Of a stretch of DNA of 64,000 nucleotides, positions 34,545 through 42,689 are shown in pieces; within the stretch, counting starts at the first letter, position 1, and each line of letters starts with the position of its first letter. The notes beneath the pieces were generated by a model, which had not been told where the DNA came from, did no database searches, and saw only the letters and a program-made list of their open reading frames with translations. The stretch is from Blastococcus sp. DSM 46786 (GTDB lineage Bacteria; Actinomycetota; Actinomycetes; Mycobacteriales; Geodermatophilaceae). The stretch lies in the NCBI RefSeq assembly GCF_900109665.1, contig NZ_FOAO01000013.1:62001-126000 (forward strand), in the 5' to 3' direction. The position numbers and the translations under genes were made by a program.

Positions 34545-35677
34545 CGCGCACCCTCGTCGTCACCAACGACTTCCCGCCCCGGCAGGGCGGCATCCAGACG
34601 TTCGTCGCCGCGCTGCTGGACCGGCGGCCACCGGACTCCCTGGTCGTGCTCGCCTCGGACGCCCCGGGTTCGGCCGAGCACGACGCGGCGCTGCCGTACC
34701 CGGTGGTGCGCCGGCCGACCGGCATGCTGCTCCCGACGCGGGCGACGGCACGCGCGGCCGTGGACCTTGTCCGGCGGTACGGCTGCGACACCGCGTTCTT
34801 CGGCGCGGCCGCACCGCTGGGGCTGCTCGCGCCCGCGTTGCGGGCCGCCGGGGTGCGGCACCTGGTCGGCGCCACGCACGGCCACGAGACCGGCTGGGTG
34901 GCCCTCCCGGGGAGCCGGCAGGTGATGCAGCGGATCGCCTCCGGGCTGGACATCCTCACCTACATCAGCGAGTACACGCGGGACCGGCTCGCGCCACCGC
35001 TCGGGGGGCGCACCCGGCTGGCCCAGCTCTCGCCGGGGGTCGACGTCGACCGCTTCGCCCCGGAGGTCGACGGGGCGGCGGTGCGCGCGCGCCACGGCCT
35101 GGGCGACGCACCGGTCGTGGTCTGCGTCTCGCGGCTGGTCGCCCGCAAGGGCCAGGACGTCCTCGTCGTCGGGTGGCCGCGGGTGCTCGCCCGCCACCCG
35201 GCGGCGCGGCTGCTGCTGGTCGGCGGTGGGCCGGACGAGGGGGAGCTCCGCCGCGCGGTCGCGGCCCGCGGGCTGCAGGACTCCGTCGTCCTCACCGGTC
35301 CGGTCGACCACGACGAGCTGCCCGCGCACTATGCGGCCGGCGACGTCTTCGCCATGCCCTGCCGCACCCGGCGCCGTGGGCTGGACGTCGAGGGGCTCGG
35401 CATGGTGTTCCTCGAGGCGGCCGCCTGCGCCCGCCCGGTGGTGGCCGGCACCTCCGGCGGGGCCCCGGAAGCGGTGCAGGACGGCGTCACCGGGCACGTG
35501 GTGGACCCGCGGTCACCCGGGGCGGTGGCGACGGCGCTGGCCGGGCTGCTCGACGACCCCGTGCGCGCCCGGGCGATGGGGGCGGCCGGGCGCGCCTGGG
35601 TGGAGCGGCGGTGGTCCTGGACCACCATCGCGGCCGACTTCGCGCAGCTGCTCGAACCCGGCTGCGACCAGGCATAG
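34541..35677 (+). CDS. pimB: GDP-mannose-dependent phosphatidylinositol mannosyltransferase (PimB' type, GT4)
   Basis: 378 residues, a GT-B fold. VTNDFPPRQGGIQTFV at the N-terminus is the PimB'-type acceptor loop; VSRLVARKGQDVL starts the nucleotide-sugar half, and the EX7E pair is E284/E292 in EGLGMVFLE. PimB' adds the second mannose to phosphatidylinositol mannoside in the inner leaflet. The position matches Rv2188c, next to fadD15. Other GT4 mannosyltransferases look alike, so the acceptor is inferred from synteny. Confidence 0.85.
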   Translation: MTRTLVVTNDFPPRQGGIQTFVAALLDRRPPDSLVVLASDAPGSAEHDAALPYPVVRRPTGMLLPTRATARAAVDLVRRYGCDTAFFGAAAPLGLLAPALRAAGVRHLVGATHGHETGWVALPGSRQVMQRIASGLDILTYISEYTRDRLAPPLGGRTRLAQLSPGVDVDRFAPEVDGAAVRARHGLGDAPVVVCVSRLVARKGQDVLVVGWPRVLARHPAARLLLVGGGPDEGELRRAVAARGLQDSVVLTGPVDHDELPAHYAAGDVFAMPCRTRRRGLDVEGLGMVFLEAAACARPVVAGTSGGAPEAVQDGVTGHVVDPRSPGAVATALAGLLDDPVRARAMGAAGRAWVERRWSWTTIAADFAQLLEPGCDQA

Positions 35678-35730
35678 GAACCATCACCCACGTCGTGGGG
35701 CCTGCGGACGTAGGTAGTGGTTCCTATGCC
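35671..35730. terminator. Bidirectional terminator between pimB and fadD15
   Basis: Outer 13-bp perfect arms GGCATAGGAACCA and TGGTTCCTATGCC (35671-35683, 35718-35730), with an inner CCCACG/CGTGGG-type palindrome. The pimB stop codon TAG lies inside the left arm. It is AT-richer than the surroundings. Confidence 0.7.
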
Positions 35731-35749
35731 CCCTGGTAGGGGTCGGTGC

Positions 35750-37543
35750 TCAGCGGGAGTAGAGCGACTCGACGTCGGAGCCGAACTCCTTGAGCACGAC
35801 GTTCCGCTTGAGCTTGAGGCTCGGCGTCAGCATCCCGTTGTCCTCGGTGAAGTCGGTGGCCAGCACCGTGAACTTCTTGATCGCTTCGGCCTGGGACACC
35901 GCCTTGTTGGCGTCCTCGACCGCGGCGCCGATCGCGGCGAGCACGTCGGGGTCCTCGCGCAGCTGGGCGGCCGTCAGCCCGGTGTCCTTGCCCTTGGACT
36001 CCAGCCACTGCGGCAGGGCCTCCTCGTCGAGGGTCACCAGCGCGGCGATGTAGGGCCGCTGGTCGCCCACGACGATGCACTGGCTCACCAGGCGGTGGGC
36101 CCGCAGCCGGTCCTCGAGCACGGCAGGGGCGACGTTCTTGCCGCCCGCGGTCACCAGGATCTCCTTCTTGCGGCCGGTGATCCGGACGAAGCCCTGGTCG
36201 TCGATCTCGCCGAGGTCGCCGGTGTGGAACCACCCTTCCGCGTCGATCGCCTCGCGGGTGGCGTCCTCGTTCTTCCAGTAGCCGCGCATCACGATGCCGC
36301 CGCGGATGAGCAGCTCGCCGTCCTCGGCGACCGAGAAGGCGACGCCCGGGAGCGGGCGGCCGACGGTGCCGATGCGGATCGCCTCGTCGTGGTTGACCGA
36401 GGCCGCCGCGGTGGTCTCGGTGAGGCCGTACCCCTCGAAGACGGTGACCCCGATGCCGCGGAAGAAGTGGCCGAGCCGCTCACCGAGGGGGGCGCCGCCG
36501 GAGATGGCGCCCAGGCAGCGCCCGCCGAGGGCGGCGCGCAGCTTGCCGTAGACCAGCTTGTCGAACAGCGCGTGCTGGGCGCGCAGGCCCAGCCCGGGGC
36601 CACCGGTGTCCTGGGCGCGCGACCAGTCGATCGCGACCTGGGCGGCCCGGTCGAAGATCTTGCCCTTGCCGTCGCCCTCGGCCTTCGCCTTGGCCGAGTT
36701 GAACACCTTCTCGAAGACCCGCGGGACGGCGAGCACGAACGTGGGCTTGAACTCGCCGAGGTCCTCGACGAGGTTCTTCACGTCCGCCGTGTGGCCGATG
36801 ACCGTCCGGTTCTTGATCGCGCCGACCTGCAGGACGCGGGCCAGGACGTGGGCCAGCGGGATGAACAGCAGCAGCGACCCCTGCACGTTCATGAACCGGT
36901 CGAGCAGCGTGATGCCGTTGCCGATCTCGAACAGGAAGTTGCCGTGCGTGAGCTCGCAGCCCTTGGGACGCCCGGTGGTGCCGCTGGTGTAGATCAGCGT
37001 GGCGAGGCTGTCGGCGCGCAGGGTGGCGCGGCGGGCGTCCAGCTCGCTGTCGGGCACGCCCGAACCCGTGGCGGTCAGCTGCTCGACGGCGCCGTCGTCG
37101 ATGACGACGACGGCCTTGAGGTCCGGCGCCTGGTCGCGGACCGACTCGATGGCGGCGGCGTGCTCGTCGCGCTCGACGACGGCGACCGTGGCGCCGGAGT
37201 CGGAGAGGATCCAGGCCACCTGGTCGGCGCTGGAGGTCTCGTAGATCGGCACGACGACGGCGCCGGCGGTCCAGATGGCGTAGTCGAAGACCGTCCACTC
37301 GTAGCGCGTCCTGGCCTGCAGGGCGACGCGGTCGCCGGCGGCCACGCCCGCGGCGATCAGGCCCTTGGCGACGCCGCGGACCTCCTCGCCGAACTGCCGC
37401 CAGGTCACGTCGGTCCAGCGGCCGTCCACCCGGCGCCGGAGGCCGACCTCGTCACCGTGCCCGGCGACATTGGCCGCCAGCATGTCGGTGAGCGCCTCGT
37501 CGGGGTCCACCTCGTGGGTTGCAGGAACGCTGAACTCGCGCAC
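35750..37543 (-). CDS. fadD15: Long-chain fatty acid-CoA ligase (FadD15 type)
   Basis: 597 residues, full length for this family. The protein activates fatty acids with ATP to acyl-AMP and then CoA thioester. The P-loop [11 protein letters not shown] is at 185-195; [14 protein letters not shown] and [26 protein letters not shown] are the later adenylate-forming motifs, and the C-terminal catalytic lysine lies in the SLKLKRN stretch. The GTG at 37543 has AGGA upstream. It is positioned as Rv2187 beside pimB'. Chain-length preference cannot be read. Confidence 0.92.
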   Translation of the reverse strand: [597 protein letters not shown]

Positions 37544-37687
37544 GCCCGGTCCTCTCCTCCCCGACCGCCCGCCGGGCTCCGTCGCCCGCGGCCCCGGTGC
37601 GGGAACGTCCGGGCCAATCTAGCGGCTGGTGCTACCCGGCAGTAGCGGAGTGCCGTGGTGCGCGGGGCCGGTCGGGGCCCGAGCAGC

Positions 37688-37693
37688 TAGCCT
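37688..37693 (+). promoter_or_regulatory. -10 element of the SRPBCC-ArsA-glk operon (leaderless layout)
   Basis: TAGCCT ends 7 nt before the ATG at 37701. Confidence 0.55.
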
Positions 37694-37700
37694 GCTGCCC

Positions 37701-38132
37701 ATGGCCGACCAGTCCACCCAGTCGATCGTCGTCGAGGCGCCTGCGGCCGAGGTCATGGCGGTGATCGCCGACTTCCCCTCCTACCCGCAGTGGGTCGCCG
37801 CCGCCAAGAAGGTCGAGGTGCTCGAGACGGGTGCGGACGGCCGGGCCCGCCGCGTGCACTTCGTGCTCGACGCCGGGGCGGTGAAGGACGACTACGTCCT
37901 GGAGTACACGTGGGACGACGACCGCCGCGTCTCCTGGACCCTGGTCAAGGGCCAGATGCAGAAGCGGCAGGAGGGCTCCTACACCCTCGTCGAGACCGGC
38001 GGCCGCACCGAGGTCACCTACTCGATCACCATCGACCTCTCCATCCCGATGCTCGGCATGATCAAGCGGAAGGCCGAGAAGGTCATCCTCGACACCGCGC
38101 TCAAGGAGCTCAAGAAGCGCGTCGAGGGCTGA
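37701..38132 (+). CDS. SRPBCC-family lipid-binding-fold protein (Rv2185c type)
   Basis: 143 residues with the START/SRPBCC pattern: SIVVEAPAAEVMAVIADFPSYPQWV at the N-terminus, a beta-sheet middle (VHFVLDAGAVKDDYVLEYTW) and a long C-terminal helix (IKRKAEKVILDTALKELKKRVEG). It probably binds a hydrophobic ligand in a cavity; the ligand is unknown. It is the first gene of a four-gene plus-strand operon with overlapping or closely spaced junctions, also found around Rv2185c-Rv2183c. Confidence 0.88.
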   Translation: MADQSTQSIVVEAPAAEVMAVIADFPSYPQWVAAAKKVEVLETGADGRARRVHFVLDAGAVKDDYVLEYTWDDDRRVSWTLVKGQMQKRQEGSYTLVETGGRTEVTYSITIDLSIPMLGMIKRKAEKVILDTALKELKKRVEG

Positions 38133-38138
38133 GCCGCG

Positions 38139-39287
38139 GTGCGCACCCTCCTGGTCACCGGCTCCGGCGGGGCGGGGGCGTCGACGGTGGCCGCGGCGGC
38201 CGCCGTGCGCGCCGCCCGGGAGGGCCGGAGCACGCTGCTGCTCTCCCGGCAGCCGGCACCCGTGCCCGGCCTCGACGAGGTGCCGGACCTGCACGTCCGG
38301 CGGGTGGACGGCCGCCGGGCGGTCGCGGAGCTGTGGGCCGCCCACGCCGGGGCCATGGGCGCGCTGCTCCCGCACCTGGACCTGCCGCCGGCGACCTCGG
38401 TGGTGCCGGTCCCCGGCGCGGGTGAGCTCGCGCTCCTGGCGGCGCTCGGCGCGGCGGACGCCGACCTCGTCGTGGTCGACGCCGGACCGCTGGCGGACGG
38501 GCTCCCGCTCGCCGCCCTGCCCGGCTCGCTCCGCTGGTGGCTGGACCAGGCGCTGCCGCCGACGGCGCGCGCGCTGGCCGCCGTCCGGACGGCGTCGGTG
38601 GCGGCCGGGGCGGTCCGTCGGGGCCCCCTGGACACCGTGCTCGACCTCCTGCCCGCCGTCGAGGGGCTGCTCGCCCGGGACCGGCTCGCCGACCCCACCG
38701 ACACGGCCGTCTGGCTGACCACGGCGGCGCAGCGGTCCGCGGTGCCGCCGGTGCGACGCGCGGCGACCGTCCTCGGCCTGCACGGGCTCCGGGTCGCGGC
38801 CGTCCTCGCCCGCGTGCTCCCCACGGCCGGCACAGGGGAGTGGTGGAGCGCCCGTGCCGCCGAGCAGGACGCCGCCCGGAGCGGCCTGGCGGAGGTGGCG
38901 CCGGTGCACGAGGTGCCCGAGCTGCCGGTGCCGCCGGTGGGCGTGACCGGTGCCGCCGCGCTGCTGGGCGGGCTGGAGCTCCCCGCGTCCGGTGGGCCGG
39001 TTCCGCCGGCCCCGCAGCGGGGGGAGGGCGGGTGGCGACTGGCCGTGCCGCTGCCCTTCGCCGAGCGCCCGGAGGTGGGGCTGACCCGGTGGGGCGATGA
39101 CCTCGTGGTGTCCGTGGGGCAGGATCGTCGTTCGCTGCGCCTGGACTCGCTGCTGCGCCGGTGCGAGGTGACCGGGGGACGACTGCTCGCCCCCGGTGCC
39201 GCCGCCGCGCGCCTCGAGATCAGCTTCCGCCCGGATCCGCAGCAGTGGCCGGCCGACCTCCTGGCGGCCGAGGAGAGGACCAGATGA
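38139..39287 (+). CDS. ArsA/GET3-like ATPase with degenerate P-loop (Rv2184c type)
   Basis: 382 residues. The N-terminal MRTLLVTGSGGAGASTVAAA aligns with the deviant Walker A (GKGGxGKT) of the ArsA/MinD family, but both lysines are replaced (S9 and A14), so ATP hydrolysis is doubtful. A later LVVVDAGPLADGLPL resembles the Walker B region. The C-terminal third has a small beta-rich region (RLAVPLPFAERPEVGLTRWGDDLVVSVGQDRRSLRL) like the Hsp20-like tail in actinobacterial ArsA proteins. It is probably a membrane-insertion or scaffold protein by family; no arsenic genes are near. The GTG is 6 nt after the previous stop. Confidence 0.75.
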   Translation: MRTLLVTGSGGAGASTVAAAAAVRAAREGRSTLLLSRQPAPVPGLDEVPDLHVRRVDGRRAVAELWAAHAGAMGALLPHLDLPPATSVVPVPGAGELALLAALGAADADLVVVDAGPLADGLPLAALPGSLRWWLDQALPPTARALAAVRTASVAAGAVRRGPLDTVLDLLPAVEGLLARDRLADPTDTAVWLTTAAQRSAVPPVRRAATVLGLHGLRVAAVLARVLPTAGTGEWWSARAAEQDAARSGLAEVAPVHEVPELPVPPVGVTGAAALLGGLELPASGGPVPPAPQRGEGGWRLAVPLPFAERPEVGLTRWGDDLVVSVGQDRRSLRLDSLLRRCEVTGGRLLAPGAAAARLEISFRPDPQQWPADLLAAEERTR

Positions 39288-39607
39288 CCAGCGGTGCCGA
39301 CTGGGCCGACCAGGCCCGCCGTCTCTTCGACGCCGTCCGCGCCGGAGCCGGGCAGACCCCCGCCACCGGTACCGGGGAGCACGGCGGCGACGACTGCCGC
39401 TGGTGCCCGGTCTGCCAGGTGGCGGCCGTCCTGCGCGGTGAACGCCCGGAGGTGACCGCCGCGCTGGCCGACGTCCTCACCGCCGCCGCGACCGCTCTGC
39501 GGTCGTTCGCCGAGCAGCCGGCCGACGGTGCCGGCGAGGCGGCCGGGCCGCGCCCCGAGGAGCAGGCGGCCGCGCAGCCGGCCGTCCAGCGGATCGACAT
39601 CGCGTGA
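39284..39607 (+). CDS. Small CxxC protein (Rv2183c type)
   Basis: 107 residues. A short helix (ADWADQARRLFDAVRAG), then CRWCPVCQ, which offers C-x-x-C-x-x-C for zinc or redox chemistry, then a second helix (VTAALADVLTAAATALRSFAEQP) and a polar tail. The function is unknown. The start ATGA overlaps the ArsA-like stop, and its own stop overlaps the glucokinase start, so all three are translated together. Confidence 0.78.
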   Translation: MTSGADWADQARRLFDAVRAGAGQTPATGTGEHGGDDCRWCPVCQVAAVLRGERPEVTAALADVLTAAATALRSFAEQPADGAGEAAGPRPEEQAAAQPAVQRIDIA

Positions 39608-40602
39608 CCGGGCCGGAGGTGACGGCCCTGCCGGCGCTCGGCATCGACATCGGCGGGACCAAGGTCGCCGGAGGGCTGGTGGCTCCCGACGGCGAGATGA
39701 TGGCCACCGCCCGGCGGGCGACGCCCGGGGCCTCGGTGAGCGACACCGAGGACGCCATCGCCGCCGTCGTCGCGGAACTCGCCGAGGGGCACGAGGGCGA
39801 GATCGTCGGGGTCGGCGTGGGCGCCGCCGGGTGGTTCGACCGCACCGGGGACACCGTGCTGTTCAGCCCGCACCTGGCCTGGCGCAACTCGACGCTGCGC
39901 AAGGACCTCGCCGCGCGCCTGCAGCGCCCGCTGTGGGTGGGCAACGACGCCGATGCCGCGGCCTGGGCCGAGTACCGCTACGGCGCCGCCCGCGGCGCCG
40001 ACCTGGCGCTGATGATCACCCTCGGCACCGGCATCGGCGGGGGGATCGTCCTCGACGGGCGGCTGCGGCGCGGCTCGCACGGCGTCGCGGGGGAGTGGGG
40101 GCACATGCGCGTCGTCCCCGACGGCCGGCTGTGCGCCTGCGGCAACCGGGGCTGCTGGGAGCAGTACGCCAGCGGGACGGCGCTGGGGCAGACCGCGCGC
40201 GAGGTGGCCCGCACCTCGCCGGCCGCGGCCGCCCTGCTGCTGGAGCGGGTCGACTGCGAGCCCGACCGGCTGACCGGCGAGCACGTGGCCCGCGCGGCCT
40301 ACGACGGCGACCCGCTCGCCCTGGAGCTGGTCACCGAGGTCGGCTGCTGGCTGGGCCAGGGGATCGCCGACCTGGCCGCCGTGCTCGATCCCGAGGTGGT
40401 GGTGATCGGCGGCGGCGTCAGCGTGCTCGGCGAGATGGTGCTGCGCCCGGCCCGCGAGCGGCTCGAGCGCGCCCTGCCCGGCCGCGGGTTCCGCCCCGGT
40501 CCCCGCGTCGTCGCCGCCGCGCTCGGTGCCCAGGCCGGCATCGTCGGCGCGGCCGACCTGGTGCGGAATGACATCGCCGCCCTCCGGGCGGCACCGCTTT
40601 GA
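39604..40602 (+). CDS. glk: ROK-family glucokinase
   Basis: 332 residues. The protein phosphorylates glucose with ATP or possibly polyphosphate. LGIDIGGTKVAGGLV is the phosphate loop, LGTGIGGGIVLDGRLRRGSHGVAGEWGHM carries sugar-binding residues, and CACGNRGCWEQYASG is the ROK zinc motif. There is no N-terminal DNA-binding domain, so it is an enzyme rather than a repressor. It ends a four-gene operon, as glucokinase does beside the SRPBCC/ArsA genes in streptomycetes. The stop is directly followed by repeat copy D. Confidence 0.9.
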   Translation: MTGPEVTALPALGIDIGGTKVAGGLVAPDGEMMATARRATPGASVSDTEDAIAAVVAELAEGHEGEIVGVGVGAAGWFDRTGDTVLFSPHLAWRNSTLRKDLAARLQRPLWVGNDADAAAWAEYRYGAARGADLALMITLGTGIGGGIVLDGRLRRGSHGVAGEWGHMRVVPDGRLCACGNRGCWEQYASGTALGQTAREVARTSPAAAALLLERVDCEPDRLTGEHVARAAYDGDPLALELVTEVGCWLGQGIADLAAVLDPEVVVIGGGVSVLGEMVLRPARERLERALPGRGFRPGPRVVAAALGAQAGIVGAADLVRNDIAALRAAPL

Positions 40603-40707
40603 CTCCGTCGTCCTCCGGACGACACCGCGGCCAGGTGTCGTACCCCTGGTGCGCCGAGCCGTTTCGTCGTCGCTGCGCGGAACCCTCCGGGCCCCACTCG
40701 CGACGAC
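40600..40707 (+). repeat. Dispersed structured repeat, family 1, copy D
   Basis: The element begins at the glk stop codon: TGACTCC, then the hairpin GTCGTCC-TCC-GGACGAC (40607-40623), ACCGCGGCCAGGTGTCGT, GAGCCGTTTCGTCGTC and an end at CACTCGCGACGAC. The hairpin differs from copies A-C at three base pairs, each compensated. Confidence 0.8.
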
Positions 40708-40730
40708 CATGCCGATGCCTGGGCGGCCCC

Positions 40731-40772
40731 CGTCGCTCCTCGCGGAGGCCTCCGGCCCCCACTCGTCACGAC
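40731..40772 (+). repeat. Partial family 1 repeat (3' half), copy D'
   Basis: GTCGCTCCTCGCGGAGGCCT...CCCCCACTCGTCACGAC repeats the 3' half of copy D without the hairpin and core. The stop codon of the TIGR00300 gene (40766-40768) lies inside it. Confidence 0.6.
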
Positions 40773-42007
40773 AGCTCGCGGGCCAGCTGCTCGAGGAACA
40801 GGCCGATGTCCGTGACGATGCCCATCGCCTGGGCGCTGCCCCGGTCGGCCAGCTTCGTGACCGTCGCCGGGTTGATGTCGACGCAGACCAGCGGGATCGA
40901 CGCCGGCAGGATGTTCCCGGTCGCGATCGAGTGCAGCATCGTCGCCACCATGATCGCGAAGCCGACGTCGTGCAGCTCGGCGCGCATCGCCCGCTGACCC
41001 TTGATCACGTCGGTGTGCACGTCGGGCAGCGGCCCGTCGTCGCGGACCGAGCCGACCAGCACGAACGGCTTCCCGGCCTCCACCATCGCGTGCATGACGC
41101 CGCCGGTGAGGACGCCGGAGCCGACGGCCGCCCGGATCGAGCCGGCCGCCCGGATCGTGTTGATCGCGCGGATGTGGTGCTCGTGCCCGTGCGGCACCCC
41201 CGAGCCCTTCGCCAGGTCGACGCCGAGCGAGGTGCCGAACAGCGCCGACTCGATGTCGTGGGTGGCCAGGGCGTTGCCGGCGAAGAGGACGTCGACGTAG
41301 CCGGCGCGGACCAGCCGCACCATGGCGGGGGCGGCGCCGGTGTGCACCACGGCCGGCCCGCCCACCCACAGCACCCGCTGCCCGGCGGCCTTGACCTCGC
41401 GCATCCGCTCGGCGATCTGGCGGACGAGCAACGCCTGCGGCTTCTCGCTGGAGACGGCCGAGGACATGAAGCCGAAGTCGTCCTCCTCGCCGCGCGGCGC
41501 CTGCACCGGCAGTTCCACCCGCACGCCGTGCGCGCCGCAGACGACGGCGTCACCCGCCCGCACGTCGCTCACCGGGACGGTGCGCACCGTGACCTGCCCG
41601 CCCGCCCCGCCCTCCTCGCTGGTCACCACCAGGCCGCAGTCCATCTCCGGGTTGCGCACCCGCAGCCACTCCCCGTCCAGCCGGACGAGGGTCTCCAGGT
41701 TGGTGGTCGAGTAGAAGTCGTCGGGGAAGACGCCGTCCGCGGGGGCGGGCCGGGTCGTCGCCGTGCCCGGGTCGACGGCGTTGGCGCCGTGGACCTGCAC
41801 CCGCATGAGGATCCGCTCGAGGCGCTCGGTGTCGTCGGCGCGGATCTCGATCAGCGCCGTCGACTCGTCGGCGTGCTCGCGGCCCAGGTCCAGGTCGGTG
41901 ATCCGGTAGTCCCCGCCGTACTCCAGGACGTCGTCGAGCACCCGGCCGAGGATGCCGGTGTCCATGAGGTGGCCGGTCACCGTGACGGTCGCGGTGACGG
42001 TCGCCAT
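40766..42007 (-). CDS. TIGR00300-family protein, possible ornithine cyclodeaminase-type enzyme
   Basis: 413 residues. The N-terminal region (VTGHLMDTGILGRVLDDVLEYGGDYRITDLDLGREHADESTALIEI) is the LOR/SDH-like domain, and the C-terminal half (VLWVGGPAVVHTGAAPAMVRL, THDIESALFGTSLGVDL, HGHEHHIRAINTIRAAGSI) is the TIGR00300 body. Archaeal members and the C-terminal domain of cyanobacterial AgrE-type proteins have been linked to ornithine to proline conversion. That activity is not proved for this branch. The ATG at 42007 is next to the upstream stop at 42009. Confidence 0.82.
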   Translation of the reverse strand: MATVTATVTVTGHLMDTGILGRVLDDVLEYGGDYRITDLDLGREHADESTALIEIRADDTERLERILMRVQVHGANAVDPGTATTRPAPADGVFPDDFYSTTNLETLVRLDGEWLRVRNPEMDCGLVVTSEEGGAGGQVTVRTVPVSDVRAGDAVVCGAHGVRVELPVQAPRGEEDDFGFMSSAVSSEKPQALLVRQIAERMREVKAAGQRVLWVGGPAVVHTGAAPAMVRLVRAGYVDVLFAGNALATHDIESALFGTSLGVDLAKGSGVPHGHEHHIRAINTIRAAGSIRAAVGSGVLTGGVMHAMVEAGKPFVLVGSVRDDGPLPDVHTDVIKGQRAMRAELHDVGFAIMVATMLHSIATGNILPASIPLVCVDINPATVTKLADRGSAQAMGIVTDIGLFLEQLARELS

Positions 42008-42008
42008 C

Positions 42009-42689
42009 TCAGACCACCGCCCCGTCGTCGCCGTCGTCGGAGCGGTCGCGCATGCGGGAGACCAGCAGCGCCACCCCGCCGGCCACGACCGCCACGCCCA
42101 GCACGAGACCGGCGTCCGCCGACAGGCCGATGACCGAGGGGACGCCGATGAGGAGGATGCCCGCGGCCACCAGCAGCAGGGCGTACAGCACCGCGGGCGC
42201 CGGGACCGGCAGCGGCGGCGGTGCCGGCGGCTCGTAGTGCTCCTCGGGACGGTCGAGCACCGGCACCTCGTGCGGCGTCGGCGGCGGCGGATCGGCGGGA
42301 CCCTCCTGGACCGCGGGACGACCGTGCTCGGCCTCGAACGCGGCCACGATGCGCCGCCACTCGGCGTCCTCGTCCAGGTCGCGCCCCGCGGGCCGGCGCG
42401 CGACCCGCGGCTCGACGGGGTGGTCGTCGGCGTGCTGCTCGACCAGCCCCCGCGCCTCGACCCGGCGCGCCCGGTCGACGAACAGCCGGTCCGACGGGGG
42501 GCTGGGCAGGACCACCGACCGGGTGTAGGGGCCGACGTCGGCGGCGGGCTCCAGGTAGGCGGCGATACCGGCCGCCTCGAGCACGTCGAGGAGGTGCTCG
42601 CCCACCCGCGGGTCGACGTCGCGGACCGGGCTCCACAGCGCGGCGTCCAGCCCGTTGTCGCGGCGTCCCCGGCCGCGGCGGTCGGTCAC
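42009..42689 (-). CDS. Protein of unknown function with two C-terminal membrane segments
   Basis: 226 residues. The N-terminal half is soluble (DAALWSPVRDVDPRVGEHLLDVLEAAGIAAYLEPAADVGPYTRSVVLPSPPSDRLFVDRARRVEARGLVE), resembling a small alpha/beta domain; a Pro-rich linker follows, then two segments (VLYALLLVAAGILLIGVPSVIGL and AGLVLGVAVVAGGVALLVS). I do not know a function. The GTG overlaps the stop of the hydrolase gene (GTGA), placing it in an operon with the hydrolase and the TIGR00300 gene. Confidence 0.7.
   Translation of the reverse strand: MTDRRGRGRRDNGLDAALWSPVRDVDPRVGEHLLDVLEAAGIAAYLEPAADVGPYTRSVVLPSPPSDRLFVDRARRVEARGLVEQHADDHPVEPRVARRPAGRDLDEDAEWRRIVAAFEAEHGRPAVQEGPADPPPPTPHEVPVLDRPEEHYEPPAPPPLPVPAPAVLYALLLVAAGILLIGVPSVIGLSADAGLVLGVAVVAGGVALLVSRMRDRSDDGDDGAVV

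Noticed and set aside
40418-40762. Minus-strand frame through repeat copy D
   Set aside because: It spans the repeat and the glk 3' end; the sequence is explained by those.
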